Source: an uncultured Lachnospiraceae bacterium (GTDB lineage Bacteria; Bacillota; Clostridia; Lachnospirales; Lachnospiraceae). Taken from it: 64,000 nucleotides of DNA. Within the stretch, counting starts at the first letter, position 1. Each line of letters begins with the position of its first letter. Location: the NCBI GenBank assembly GCA_947589055.1, contig CANPZL010000004.1, forward strand, positions 36,078 to 100,077, written 5' to 3'. The position numbers and the translations under genes were made by a program. Positions 54,513-63,756 of the stretch are shown here, in pieces. A model generated the notes under the pieces. It was not told the origin of the DNA and did not search any database. It was given only the letters and a program-made list of their open reading frames with translations.

Positions 54513-54514
54513 TA

Positions 54515-55678
54515 TCAGAACCTCCTTTTCATGATTTCTAAACACATTCTTCCGTTATGATAAGGGCATTTCCATGGTTCTACGATGGGAAGATGACGGT
54601 CGGGAACGCCATTCTTATCTACCTCGGAATACCATTCGGAATTCGGTCGGGGATCGATAAAATACGTTTCGATGTATTGCCAGATTTCTTCGGCGGCATT
54701 GAAGTAACGGGCATCTCCGGTTTTTTGGTAGGCATTTACAAAGCCGATGATGGCTTCGCACTGCACCCACCAGATACGGGTAGTCAGGACGACGCCGTTT
54801 TCTGCTTCTGCCATGACAGAGTGATTTTCATAAGCAGTGTTTAAGATCGTATCCGCCAGATCCCGAAGCATGGGCGAGATGGTCTTGGTAAGCGTTGGAT
54901 CGTCTAATACCTCCAATGTCCGGTCGATCAGCCATGAAGCCTCAATATCATGTCCATAGGAATGCAGGTCAATGATGGATTTCATATCTGCATCAAAGAA
55001 TACCTCCAGCCGGTGGCGTTTGGGGCTATATACATGCTGATAGAATTCCTCTACCGTCCAGATCAGGCGTTCTCTTACATTTTCATCGTTTCCCACACGG
55101 TAAAGCTCCGTATAGGCTTCACAGATATGAAGAAGGGTATTCATCGTCTTATCTGCGATTACGTTATTTTCGGAAAGCTTATCGTTTTCCGCCGGCTTAA
55201 ACGTTCTGGTATAGGCTTCTCCATAGCCTTCTCCCAGCCGGCACTTTGTTTCTATGACATGAAACAGTTCCATAGCATAATCCAGTGCCTCTTGATTTTT
55301 GGTAGCGGCAAAATAGGAGGATAGTGCATAAATGGCAAATGCCTGATTATAAGTATGCTTTGTTGTATCCTCCGGCTTTCCGTCATAGGTCATGGACCAA
55401 TAGATACCGCCGTCGACCGGATCCAGACAGTAGGTTTTTAAAAAGGTATAGGCATGGTCGGCGTAGGTTAAAAGTGCGGGATCCTTCGTCTGTAAATATA
55501 CATTGGAAAAAAACCAAAGGATCCGGCTATTTAAGATGCAGCCCTTGACGGCAGTCGGCTCCAGATGCAGATCAAAATCCAAAAGTCCGTAATAGCCGCC
55601 ATGTTTTGTATCCATCATGGATTTCCAAAAGGGAAGGATACAGTCATTTAAGTTTTTTTCTACTTGTTCTTTTAACAT
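54515..55678 (-). CDS. AGE-family cellobiose/mannobiose 2-epimerase
   Basis: A 387-residue alpha/alpha-barrel enzyme of the N-acylglucosamine 2-epimerase superfamily. It has GGYYGLLDFD, an SYGHDIEASWL and the ending EPWKCPYHNGRMCLEI, which hold the catalytic His residues of cellobiose 2-epimerases. These enzymes interconvert the reducing-end glucose and mannose of beta-1,4 disaccharides. Paired with a cytoplasmic GH26 gene, mannobiose 2-epimerase is the likely role, turning mannobiose into mannosyl-glucose. The usual partner, mannosylglucose phosphorylase (GH130), is not in the window. The RBS TTGGAGG is good. Confidence 0.88.
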   Translation of the reverse strand: MLKEQVEKNLNDCILPFWKSMMDTKHGGYYGLLDFDLHLEPTAVKGCILNSRILWFFSNVYLQTKDPALLTYADHAYTFLKTYCLDPVDGGIYWSMTYDGKPEDTTKHTYNQAFAIYALSSYFAATKNQEALDYAMELFHVIETKCRLGEGYGEAYTRTFKPAENDKLSENNVIADKTMNTLLHICEAYTELYRVGNDENVRERLIWTVEEFYQHVYSPKRHRLEVFFDADMKSIIDLHSYGHDIEASWLIDRTLEVLDDPTLTKTISPMLRDLADTILNTAYENHSVMAEAENGVVLTTRIWWVQCEAIIGFVNAYQKTGDARYFNAAEEIWQYIETYFIDPRPNSEWYSEVDKNGVPDRHLPIVEPWKCPYHNGRMCLEIMKRRF

Positions 55679-55796
55679 ACACTTGCCTCCAATCTGTTTG
55701 CTTCGTACCTTTTAGCTATGAATCAATTATAAAACAGAAGCAGGCAGCCGGCTAGAACAGATAGGGCAAAAAATAGAACAAATCTCCAATGAGGAA

Positions 55797-55825
55797 TTGA
55801 GTAAACGATAAATGTATGATACACT
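55797..55825 (+). promoter_or_regulatory. Possible promoter of the AraC-family regulator
   Basis: TTGAGT (55797-55802) and TACACT (55820-55825) with 17-base spacing, about 28 bases before the ATG. The 174-bp divergent region would also hold the promoter and operators for the mannan genes; none was clear. Confidence 0.45.
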
Positions 55826-55852
55826 TCTTTTAAGCTTGAATTTGGAGGAACT

Positions 55853-56749
55853 ATGAATTTATTTGAATACATTGACGTTATGAATACGCCCTATCAAATC
55901 TATAAGGAAGAAGTAAAAGATGCCGGATTTCTGGTAAAAGGGCATTGGCATTATTTTATTGAGATTTTGCTGCTTACCCAGGGAAAAATATCCGTTGACT
56001 GCGGAAACTATCAGTATCTGCTTGCAGAAGGGGAGGTTATCGTACTGCCGCCGAAGCTGCTGCACCGCATTCATGCGGCTGGTGAATTTCCCTCTCGGTA
56101 TGTGGTAGTGAAATTTGATATGAATACCATCAAGATTCCCGGTGTTTATCTGCCCCGGATCCGAAGGACACTGGAAGATATACAGGAAAACCGCCCTATG
56201 ATCTTTCAGCGGGAGGAACAGGAGCAGTATGAATTAGGAGCGTATATTGAAGATTGTTTAAAAGAAACAGAAAAACGGAACTTTGGATATGAATGGAAGG
56301 TTTATGCAAATCTGGCGGCAGTTTTGCTTCAGATCGTGCGTATCCGGGAAAGCAAGGAGAAGCTGCCGGAACTTCGGGAGGAACGGGATGCAGGCTCATT
56401 ATTTTTCTCTGCTTTGCCGGAGTATATTGACGCCCATTCCTTTGAGTCCCTTCAGGTGCAGGAACTGGCAAAGAAAAGCGGTATGAGCTATTCAAATTTT
56501 GCAAGGGTATTTAAACTGCAATACGGACGTTCCTGTAAGGAATATATCGAATATATCCGGGTAGCCAAAGCGGAAGAAATGGTACTGTACGGGGATATGG
56601 ATATGGGATATATCGCACAGGAAACCGGGTTTGCAGATGCCAGCCATTTCATAAGAGTGTATAAGAAATTCAAAGGGGAAACGCCAAAGCAGGCTAGAAA
56701 AAGAGCAGGCAGGGGCGGAAAGCCCCTGTCTTTACAGAATATCCAATAA
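55853..56749 (+). CDS. AraC-family transcriptional regulator
   Basis: A 298-residue regulator. The N-terminal cupin-like sensing domain (GHWHYFIEILLLTQG, VIVLPPKLLHRIH) is followed by a two-helix-turn-helix DNA-binding domain (LQVQELAKKSGMSYSNFARVFK and MGYIAQETGFADASHFIRVYKKFKG read as two halves). It is divergent from the epimerase-mannanase pair, so it most likely activates those genes in response to a sugar. Its 3' end overlaps the convergent PLP enzyme gene by 18 bases. The RBS TTGGAGG is good. Confidence 0.92.
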   Translation: MNLFEYIDVMNTPYQIYKEEVKDAGFLVKGHWHYFIEILLLTQGKISVDCGNYQYLLAEGEVIVLPPKLLHRIHAAGEFPSRYVVVKFDMNTIKIPGVYLPRIRRTLEDIQENRPMIFQREEQEQYELGAYIEDCLKETEKRNFGYEWKVYANLAAVLLQIVRIRESKEKLPELREERDAGSLFFSALPEYIDAHSFESLQVQELAKKSGMSYSNFARVFKLQYGRSCKEYIEYIRVAKAEEMVLYGDMDMGYIAQETGFADASHFIRVYKKFKGETPKQARKRAGRGGKPLSLQNIQ

Positions 56750-57826
56750 AGCATTTACCAGGTGGTCATCATCTTCCGGCTTTAAGAAACAGAAGCGAAA
56801 GAAGGACGATCCCAGCCCGACGAAGTTAGAGCAGTCCCGAATCATTAGATTCTGCCGGATACAATGTTCAAATACCTGGGCAGCAGTCAGGTCGTCCCGC
56901 AGGATTTTTATCAGGACAAAATTCGCAGACGGAGGGAAAACCATTATGGTTTTTCTGCTCTTTAACATGGAACAGACCAGACTTTTTTCCTGAGCGATTA
57001 TGCTGCGGGTGGCATTGATATAATTGGTGTCCTCAAACATCACGGTTCCCGCATAGGCGGCCAGAGCGTTGACCCCCCAGGGATTTTCATGCTTCCGGAT
57101 GTATCGGAGCATTTTTTCGTTAGAGGTACAGGCATAACCCAGCCGAAGTCCCGGCAAGGCGAAGAATTTTGATACGCCCCGCAGGACGATCAGGTTATTG
57201 TACTTTTTCACCAATGGAATGGCGGAAATGACCGATACGTCGGAAACAAATTCTACATAGGTCTCGTCTACCAGGACAAAGGTAGAGGTTTCCTTACATT
57301 TCTCAACAAGCTCCTGTACTTGACTGATGGAAATACAGGTAGAGGTGGGATTGTTTGGATTGCAAAGGATTACCATATCCACAGATTCATCAATCTGGCT
57401 GCACAGTTTTTTCACATCCAGCTGGAACTGATTTTCTTCCTGTAGGACGAAATCGATCACATCACTTTTGATTGCCTTTAAATCCCGCTTATATTCGGAA
57501 TAAGTGGGCTCTACCACGATTGTTTTCTTGGGCTGGATCGTCTTGATAAAGGTAACGATCAATTCGGTGCCTCCGTTTCCCGGAAGGATATGAGAAGGAT
57601 CCGCACCGGTATAGGCGCCCACCGCATCACGGAGTTTCTGATATTCCCGGTCGGGATAATCCGTCAGTACATCAATATGCTCCCGAAGCGCCTGTTTTAG
57701 TGAGGGTGACATACCCAGAGGATTCACATTGGAAGCAAAAGGGCGAATATCCGCCCGTTGAATACCATATATCTGTTCTATTTTTTCCAAGTCGCTGCCG
57801 TGGAAGCTGTCTGCGGGCTGTAGCAT
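56732..57826 (-). CDS. PLP-dependent aminotransferase (HisC/CobD-like)
   Basis: A 364-residue fold-I PLP enzyme. It has a substrate loop FASNVNPLGMSPSL near residue 30, a PGNGGTELI region, LCNPNNPTSTCIS, and the PLP lysine in RGVSKFFALPGLRLGY. The N-terminus and length match the histidinol-phosphate aminotransferase/threonine-phosphate decarboxylase group. Neither histidine nor cobalamin genes are next to it, so the substrate is open. The RBS AAAGGAG stands ahead of the ATG at 57826. It overlaps the AraC gene 3' end by 18 bases and is divergent from the DUF5717 gene. Confidence 0.87.
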   Translation of the reverse strand: MLQPADSFHGSDLEKIEQIYGIQRADIRPFASNVNPLGMSPSLKQALREHIDVLTDYPDREYQKLRDAVGAYTGADPSHILPGNGGTELIVTFIKTIQPKKTIVVEPTYSEYKRDLKAIKSDVIDFVLQEENQFQLDVKKLCSQIDESVDMVILCNPNNPTSTCISISQVQELVEKCKETSTFVLVDETYVEFVSDVSVISAIPLVKKYNNLIVLRGVSKFFALPGLRLGYACTSNEKMLRYIRKHENPWGVNALAAYAGTVMFEDTNYINATRSIIAQEKSLVCSMLKSRKTIMVFPPSANFVLIKILRDDLTAAQVFEHCIRQNLMIRDCSNFVGLGSSFFRFCFLKPEDDDHLVNALLDIL

Positions 57827-57982
57827 AACATATCTCCTTTCCCGTTCGCCGGTATAGGGTAAAATCGTTTTAGTTTCGCAATTCCCTATTTTCTAAATCG
57901 ATATAATTTGGTATAATATAACATAAGTGTTTTCTTTTTGTATTATATCGCATAAGAGGAAGGATTGGCAAGGGTGTTGTAG

Positions 57983-60900
57983 ATGAAAGAGAAAGTAGAG
58001 CAGTATGCAAAGGGCGAGTTTAATGTCGATCGTCCAGAGGTCGTTTTATCCACCGATCATTTACAGCTGAATATTGAAGCCGGCTCAATCTATCACGGTT
58101 CCCTTGAGGTCAGATCGGTTAATGACCGGAAGATGAAGGGAATGGTATATGACAGCCGGTATCTGTTCAAGATTGAACCCCATAATTTCATCGGAAAGGC
58201 CCAGACGGTCGAGTTATCGTTTGATGCGAGAAAATGGGAAAAGGGAGAAAAACTGTCCGGTATACTTTATCTGGTGACGGACGGAGGCGAATTCCGGATT
58301 CCCTATGAAATTGAGATAACCATGCCTACGGTTGATACCTCGATTGGCGAACTAGGCGATATGTTTCAGTTTGCAAGTCTGGCGGAAAGCAACTGGAATG
58401 AAGCCGTACGTATCTTTGCTTCTCCGGAATTCCAGCGGACGTTTTTAAACAGGGAACCCATGTATGGCAGAGTGTATGAAAGTCTGACCCGCAGCTTGTC
58501 CGCCAGTCAGGCGATGGAGGAATTCCTGACTTATACCCATAAGAAACGTACATTGTCGCTGGATGTGGCAGAGTTAAGACAGCAGCTTCCTTACCATGAA
58601 AAGGCTGAGAAGCACCGTATTTTGGTCACCCGGAATACATGGGGCTACTTAAATGCCGAGATCAAGTCGGATGTCCGGTTTTTACAGCTGGCAAAGAGGT
58701 ATCTCAGTATGGAGGATTTTATCGGAAATAAATTCCTGCTGGAATATCTCGTTTTGCCGGAATATCTGACAGAAGGGAAAAACAGTGGTCATATCAGCAT
58801 CGAAACGATTTATCAGAAGATCACCATTACGATCACGGTAAAGACCTCTCCGGAAACTCGGATGGAGCCGCCCCGGCTGTTTACGAATTCCCATATGATA
58901 AAAGTACATCAGCATAGTTTAATTACCAGTTATCTTGATTTTCGGACCGGAAAGCTGGAATTAAGCAGTTATGTAGATAAATCTCTTTACGCACTTCGGA
59001 ATCTGGTACAGTATTGTCCGGACGAGAACCTTTACCGACTGGGTATCCTGCACATGAACATTTTAGAGGGGAATACCAGTATGGCGGAGGAGGAATTCAA
59101 GCGGATTGATGCGGATCAGGATAAGATGGCAGAAGGAACCAGAGAAGCCTGTTATTATATGTATTTAAAAGCGCTCGCCTATAAGGATCATGCAACAATC
59201 GCTGCGGCAAGACAGCAGATCCAGGAAAAGTTTGAATCCGAAGATGAGAAGCTGTTTTATTTCTGGCTGCTGATCTTTTTGTCAGAGAGTGAAGATACGG
59301 AAAAAGGACAGATATACGGCGAGATTCGAAGGATATATGATATGGGGGTACACAGCCCGATCCTATACTATGAGCTTTGTGACCTGCTCAATCATGAACC
59401 GTTGCTGCTGCGTCGGCTGGATGGACTGGAGATTGCGGCGATTCGATGGGGAATCCATCATGATTATCTGTCGGAGGATGTTATCAATATCTGCGTAGAG
59501 CTTTCCGGTAAGGAGCATGGATTCCAGCCTCCTTTGTTCCGGCTGCTTCAGGAAATTGACCGCCGCTATCCGTCTAAAGAGGCGCTTCGGGAAATCTGCG
59601 GTATGCTGATTCGTGCCAACAACGCAGAAGAGATTTATCATGAATATTTTGCCCGTGGGATCGAAGAAGGATTTAAGTTGATCGGGATCTATGAGTGCTA
59701 TATCCGGAGCATGAATAAGAAAAGCTATCCTATGATACCGGAAGCTGTATTCCGTTATCTTGCTTATAATAATACGCTGACAGAATACGAGCTGGCATAT
59801 GTATATGCCAATCTGATCCGAAATAAGGCAAGCTATCCCGGTATCTACGGAGAACTGGCGCCGTCTATAGAAAACTTTATGGAGACCCAGATTGTTAAGG
59901 GTGTGATCCATGAATTCCTGCTGGTGATCTATAAGGAATTTTTAAATCCTGAGCAGGTGAATCCCAAATATGCGGCACGTCTGACAAACATTATCTTTAA
60001 ACGCCGTCTAACCTGTAGCAATCCCGATATGAAGGCGGTTATTGTAAGCCATAAAGAATTAGCCAAGGAGCAGCAGACGCCGATCATAGACGGGGTGGCA
60101 TATGTCGATATTGTTACCGATTCCGCAGTTATTACATTGTTGGATACCAAGGGCAACCGGTATACCAGTACGATACCGTACCGCTTGGAACGTCTGGTAG
60201 AGGAAAAGGCATATCTGGAAATCTGCCATCGGTATCATCCTTCGGAAGCAAGGCTGCTGGCACACATCTACAGCGGTATGGACCACAAGCATTTGCAGGG
60301 TGCAAAGGATGTCAATCAGGCAAGAGACGTGTTGGAATGTACGGAAATCAGTTATGAGGTTCGGCAGCAGGCATTGCTGCAGATCATTGAATATTATCTG
60401 GAAAACTATGACGGGGATATTCTGGAAAAATATCTGTTACAGGTAGATCTGGAGTATCTGGATAAACTGCATAGTGCGGAAATAATTTCCGGTTATATCA
60501 TGCGGGGAATGAATCGGAAAGCATATGAGGCGATCAAGAAATTCGGTTATCATGATATTGAAATCTCCCGGCTGCTAAGGCTTGCTTCTTATATTGTGAC
60601 GGATACGGATATTTTGGGAGACGAGGCTTTGACCTCCCTGTGTGTCTATCTGTATCAGAAGGGGCAGTATAATGACCGTACGATCCAGTATCTGGCGTTC
60701 CAGTATAAGGCGGACTCCAGAGAGCTTTCCAAGCTGTGGGAGGTCGCTATCGTGGTGTTAGGTGAGGCGAGGGAGCTGGAAGAAAATATTCTGGCACAGC
60801 TGATCTTTTCGGATTCCAATCTGGATAACGCCATGGATATTTTCCGTTCTTATTATCAGGGACGACACAGAGGTATGGTAGTAAAAGCGTTCCTGAAGAA

Positions 60901-61552
60901 GATGGCATATATGTATTTTATTCGGGAGGAATGGGTGCCGGATAGCGTATTTGAATATCTGATGCAGGAAATGGCAAACGGTGAGATTCAGGACGACATC
61001 AGCCATTGTGCAGTGCTTTGGTATTTGTCGAAAGCAGTTCGGCTTACGGAAGAACAGACAAGTTATGTACATCGAACGGTAAAGCAGTTTTTGAACCGTG
61101 GTATCGTCCTGCCCTTTTTCCAAGCGTTCCATGAGGTATTGGAGCTTCCCGATGAGCTGTTCTTAAAAACCTACTTGGTATATAAATCGGAGGAACGAAA
61201 AGAGGTTGTAGTTAATTACAGTGTTGGAACCAGTGAGCTTCAGACGCTCTATTTCAAACCCTGCCGGATGGAAGAACGGATTCCCGGTTACTATGTGCAG
61301 GAGTTTATTGTCTTTCACGGAGAGCAGCTTTTGTATCATTTTGGAGAAGAGTATACCGGTCTGGTTACTTTGGTGGAAAGCAACAGCATTCGGAATGATG
61401 CCTATGTACATGAGGAACAGGAAAGCCGGTTCTGTCGGTTGAATCAGATGTTGATCTGTCAGGAAATGCGGGATTCTGATTCCCTGACGGAAATGATGGA
61501 GCAGTATATGAGAAACTCCCATGTTTTTGAGGAAATCATGCGGATTTTATAG
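57983..61552 (+). CDS. DUF5717 family giant helical-repeat protein
   Basis: A 1189-residue soluble protein with no signal peptide or membrane segment. The first 130 residues look beta-rich, with two immunoglobulin-like strands sets (IEAGSIYHGSLEVRSV, GEFRIPYEIEIT). The rest is a long array of helical repeats, probably an alpha-solenoid, ending in a small beta domain. The pattern matches DUF5717, known mainly from Lachnospiraceae; no function is established. It is followed 16 bases later by DUF5716. The upstream 156-bp region contains AT-rich TATAAT boxes (57902-57907, 57912-57917) but no clear -35. Confidence 0.82.
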   Translation: MKEKVEQYAKGEFNVDRPEVVLSTDHLQLNIEAGSIYHGSLEVRSVNDRKMKGMVYDSRYLFKIEPHNFIGKAQTVELSFDARKWEKGEKLSGILYLVTDGGEFRIPYEIEITMPTVDTSIGELGDMFQFASLAESNWNEAVRIFASPEFQRTFLNREPMYGRVYESLTRSLSASQAMEEFLTYTHKKRTLSLDVAELRQQLPYHEKAEKHRILVTRNTWGYLNAEIKSDVRFLQLAKRYLSMEDFIGNKFLLEYLVLPEYLTEGKNSGHISIETIYQKITITITVKTSPETRMEPPRLFTNSHMIKVHQHSLITSYLDFRTGKLELSSYVDKSLYALRNLVQYCPDENLYRLGILHMNILEGNTSMAEEEFKRIDADQDKMAEGTREACYYMYLKALAYKDHATIAAARQQIQEKFESEDEKLFYFWLLIFLSESEDTEKGQIYGEIRRIYDMGVHSPILYYELCDLLNHEPLLLRRLDGLEIAAIRWGIHHDYLSEDVINICVELSGKEHGFQPPLFRLLQEIDRRYPSKEALREICGMLIRANNAEEIYHEYFARGIEEGFKLIGIYECYIRSMNKKSYPMIPEAVFRYLAYNNTLTEYELAYVYANLIRNKASYPGIYGELAPSIENFMETQIVKGVIHEFLLVIYKEFLNPEQVNPKYAARLTNIIFKRRLTCSNPDMKAVIVSHKELAKEQQTPIIDGVAYVDIVTDSAVITLLDTKGNRYTSTIPYRLERLVEEKAYLEICHRYHPSEARLLAHIYSGMDHKHLQGAKDVNQARDVLECTEISYEVRQQALLQIIEYYLENYDGDILEKYLLQVDLEYLDKLHSAEIISGYIMRGMNRKAYEAIKKFGYHDIEISRLLRLASYIVTDTDILGDEALTSLCVYLYQKGQYNDRTIQYLAFQYKADSRELSKLWEVAIVVLGEARELEENILAQLIFSDSNLDNAMDIFRSYYQGRHRGMVVKAFLKKMAYMYFIREEWVPDSVFEYLMQEMANGEIQDDISHCAVLWYLSKAVRLTEEQTSYVHRTVKQFLNRGIVLPFFQAFHEVLELPDELFLKTYLVYKSEERKEVVVNYSVGTSELQTLYFKPCRMEERIPGYYVQEFIVFHGEQLLYHFGEEYTGLVTLVESNSIRNDAYVHEEQESRFCRLNQMLICQEMRDSDSLTEMMEQYMRNSHVFEEIMRIL

Positions 61553-61568
61553 AAAGAAGGATTGATTT

Positions 61569-62831
61569 ATGCAGCAGTTCTATCTTGGTATGGATATTTG
61601 CGCAGAGCATACCCAGCTCAGCTTCTTTAATCAGCAGACTAAGGAGCCGGAATCCATTTGCCAGTTAAATACCGTTGATACCTATCTGCTACCGAATGTA
61701 GCGTTCTTTGGTGAAGAAACAAAACGCTGGTACGTGGGAAGCGAGGCGTTGGAGCATCGTTTTCATCAGGAGGGAACCTTACTGGATCAGGTAGTAGAAA
61801 AGCTGGAATCTACGGAACGGATGGTATTTCAGGAAGAAGTCTATACCTATGAAGATGTTCTTCTGGTGATATTAAAGGGACATATTATGGATTTCCTAAA
61901 CCGTTACGAAGATGCCCGGATTGAGCGGCTGGTGGTAACGGTATATAAGTATTCCCATGCACTGTTTCGGGTGCTGCATATGCTTCAGGACGAGCTGGAA
62001 TTATACGAGAATCGTTTTTTTATCATCGGGCATACCAGCGCTTATCTGCATTTTATTTTTCAGCAGCCGGAAAGCCTGCGCAATAATAGTGTAGGGTTAT
62101 TCGATTATGGACCGGAAGGACTGGAATTTTACCGGGTGGATATATCCAGACGGACGACGCCGCAGATAGTGACTGTGGTTCATAAGGATTACCGGAAGGA
62201 ACTTTTATTTTACCGGCTGTATGACGATAAAAAGGAGTTGGATCAACGGTTTCTGGCAATCGTACAGGAAGTATTGCGGGAAGCTTATATGTCGGCAGTT
62301 TATCTGACCGGTGTAGGGTTTACGGAGCTTTGGGCAAATGCCTCCCAGAATGCTCTTTGCAACGGCAGACGGGTATTTGTAGGTCAGAATATCTATACAA
62401 AGGGTGCCTGCTATGCTGCTTACATCGGCTCGCATGTGATCAATCCGAATAAATATATCGTAAACGCAGAGGATATGGTACATAGCGATGTGGGAATCTT
62501 GAGCGGTGATTCTACCAATACTTTCATCCCTATCGCCAGAGGTGGACGGGAATGGTATAATATGCGGGGAAGGATCTCGGTATGCTTGGACAATACCAAT
62601 CGGGTAGAGCTGTTATATAAGAATCATTATAATCAGGAGGCTATGCGGGAAATCATCGAGATTCACGGCCTCCCCTCCAGACCGAATAAAACCACCCGGC
62701 TTTCCCTTGAAGTGGAAATGTACAGTGGTACAAAGGGGGCAGTGGTGATCCGCGACGAAGGCTTTGGCAAGCTATATCCCACTACCAATAAAATCTACCG
62801 GAAGGAATTTATCTTAGATAAGGAAGGATAA
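61569..62831 (+). CDS. DUF5716 family protein with Hsp70/actin-like fold features
   Basis: A 420-residue cytoplasmic protein. YLGMDICAEHTQLSFFN at the N-terminus resembles the first phosphate loop of Hsp70/actin-type ATPases. VGLFDYGPEGLEFYRV near residue 180 resembles the second phosphate loop. VYLTGVGFTELW with NGRRVFVGQNIYTKGACYAAY near 245-290 resembles the adenosine loop (the VGGSSRIP region and a GAA helix of DnaK). About 100 C-terminal residues form a beta-rich tail. Function is unknown. It is consistently paired with DUF5717, which could be its partner or client. The RBS AAGAAGG is present. Confidence 0.8.
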   Translation: MQQFYLGMDICAEHTQLSFFNQQTKEPESICQLNTVDTYLLPNVAFFGEETKRWYVGSEALEHRFHQEGTLLDQVVEKLESTERMVFQEEVYTYEDVLLVILKGHIMDFLNRYEDARIERLVVTVYKYSHALFRVLHMLQDELELYENRFFIIGHTSAYLHFIFQQPESLRNNSVGLFDYGPEGLEFYRVDISRRTTPQIVTVVHKDYRKELLFYRLYDDKKELDQRFLAIVQEVLREAYMSAVYLTGVGFTELWANASQNALCNGRRVFVGQNIYTKGACYAAYIGSHVINPNKYIVNAEDMVHSDVGILSGDSTNTFIPIARGGREWYNMRGRISVCLDNTNRVELLYKNHYNQEAMREIIEIHGLPSRPNKTTRLSLEVEMYSGTKGAVVIRDEGFGKLYPTTNKIYRKEFILDKEG

Positions 62832-62835
62832 GGGA

Positions 62836-63669
62836 ATGGGTAAAATTATTCTTTGTGAGGCAAGGCAGGCTGTAGTTCCATATGTATTCGTAAATACACA
62901 GGTTGAAGTCTATTCCTATGAAGAACTATGCTTCTATATCTATAATAATGGCGCCTTATTATACGAGGAACAGTTTCAGGGAAAACTGGTACAGTGGATA
63001 AAGTCTGAGTTGGAGATGGAAGCGCTGGCAAATGAACTGATGGAAAAGCTGGCGTCCGGCAGTGCGTTTATCAATATACTGGTTGCCATTCTTTCTGCCG
63101 GAAGCTATTATGAAACAGCAGAAATCCAGCAGTTTATAGATAAACAGGAATTGTTAGAGCTTCTGCCGGAAGCAGAGAAAATCAAGCTGAAGGCGGATAG
63201 TTTCTTGATGTATAAACGGGTTTTGAAGGCCATATCCTTATATGATGAGATTCTTCGACAGGAAGATACCATTGAGGATCAGCGGTTCATCGGCGACGTT
63301 TATCATAATAAAGGGGTAGCTCTGGCAAAAAATATGGAACTTAAAAAGGCAAAGCTTTCTTTTCATAAGGCGTATGAGAAAAATCAGAAAAAGCCTTCGT
63401 TGGAAGCCTATATCATGCTCCTGATGCTGGAGGGAAACATGGCGGAAGCTGAACGGGAAGCCAAAAAAATGCAAATGACGGAAGCTGATTTCGGACGGAT
63501 CCGAATGCTGATTGAAGATGCAGTTGAAGACTCTGGAAATACCGTTACCTATACCCGATACAAAAAGGCCCTTTATAACAAAGAACATGGAGATTATGAA
63601 GCCTTCAATCAAAGAGTGGATATGCTCCTCAACCAATGGAAAGAAGAATATCGAGAACAAGTCATATGA
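62836..63669 (+). CDS. TPR-like protein, third gene of the DUF5717/DUF5716 operon
   Basis: A 277-residue soluble protein. A small N-terminal alpha/beta part (GKIILCEARQAVVPYVFV, YSYEELCFYIYNNG) is followed by helical repeats of TPR character (QRFIGDVYHNKGVALAKNME, LKKAKLSFHKAYEKN). The gene begins four bases after the DUF5716 stop, with AAGGATAAGGG as RBS, so it is part of the same transcript. I do not recognise a named family. The three products could form one complex. Confidence 0.78.
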   Translation: MGKIILCEARQAVVPYVFVNTQVEVYSYEELCFYIYNNGALLYEEQFQGKLVQWIKSELEMEALANELMEKLASGSAFINILVAILSAGSYYETAEIQQFIDKQELLELLPEAEKIKLKADSFLMYKRVLKAISLYDEILRQEDTIEDQRFIGDVYHNKGVALAKNMELKKAKLSFHKAYEKNQKKPSLEAYIMLLMLEGNMAEAEREAKKMQMTEADFGRIRMLIEDAVEDSGNTVTYTRYKKALYNKEHGDYEAFNQRVDMLLNQWKEEYREQVI

Positions 63670-63685
63670 TTACCCTGAGCCTTGC

Positions 63686-63749
63686 ACCGTTATAAAAGGA
63701 AGAGCCTGTGCAAGTTTACTTGCAGACAGGAGCTTCCTTTTATAACGGT
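63686..63749. repeat. 64-nt nearly perfect palindrome
   Basis: ACCGTTATAAAAGGAAG (63686-63702) is the exact reverse complement of 63733-63749. Inside, CCTGT pairs with ACAGG and GCAAG with CTTGC around a TTTA loop, so the whole element folds into one long hairpin. It starts 16 bases after the last gene, so it may act as a terminator, though it lacks a T-run beyond the stem. It is more like a mobile palindromic repeat. Confidence 0.85.
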
Positions 63750-63756
63750 ATAGGGC

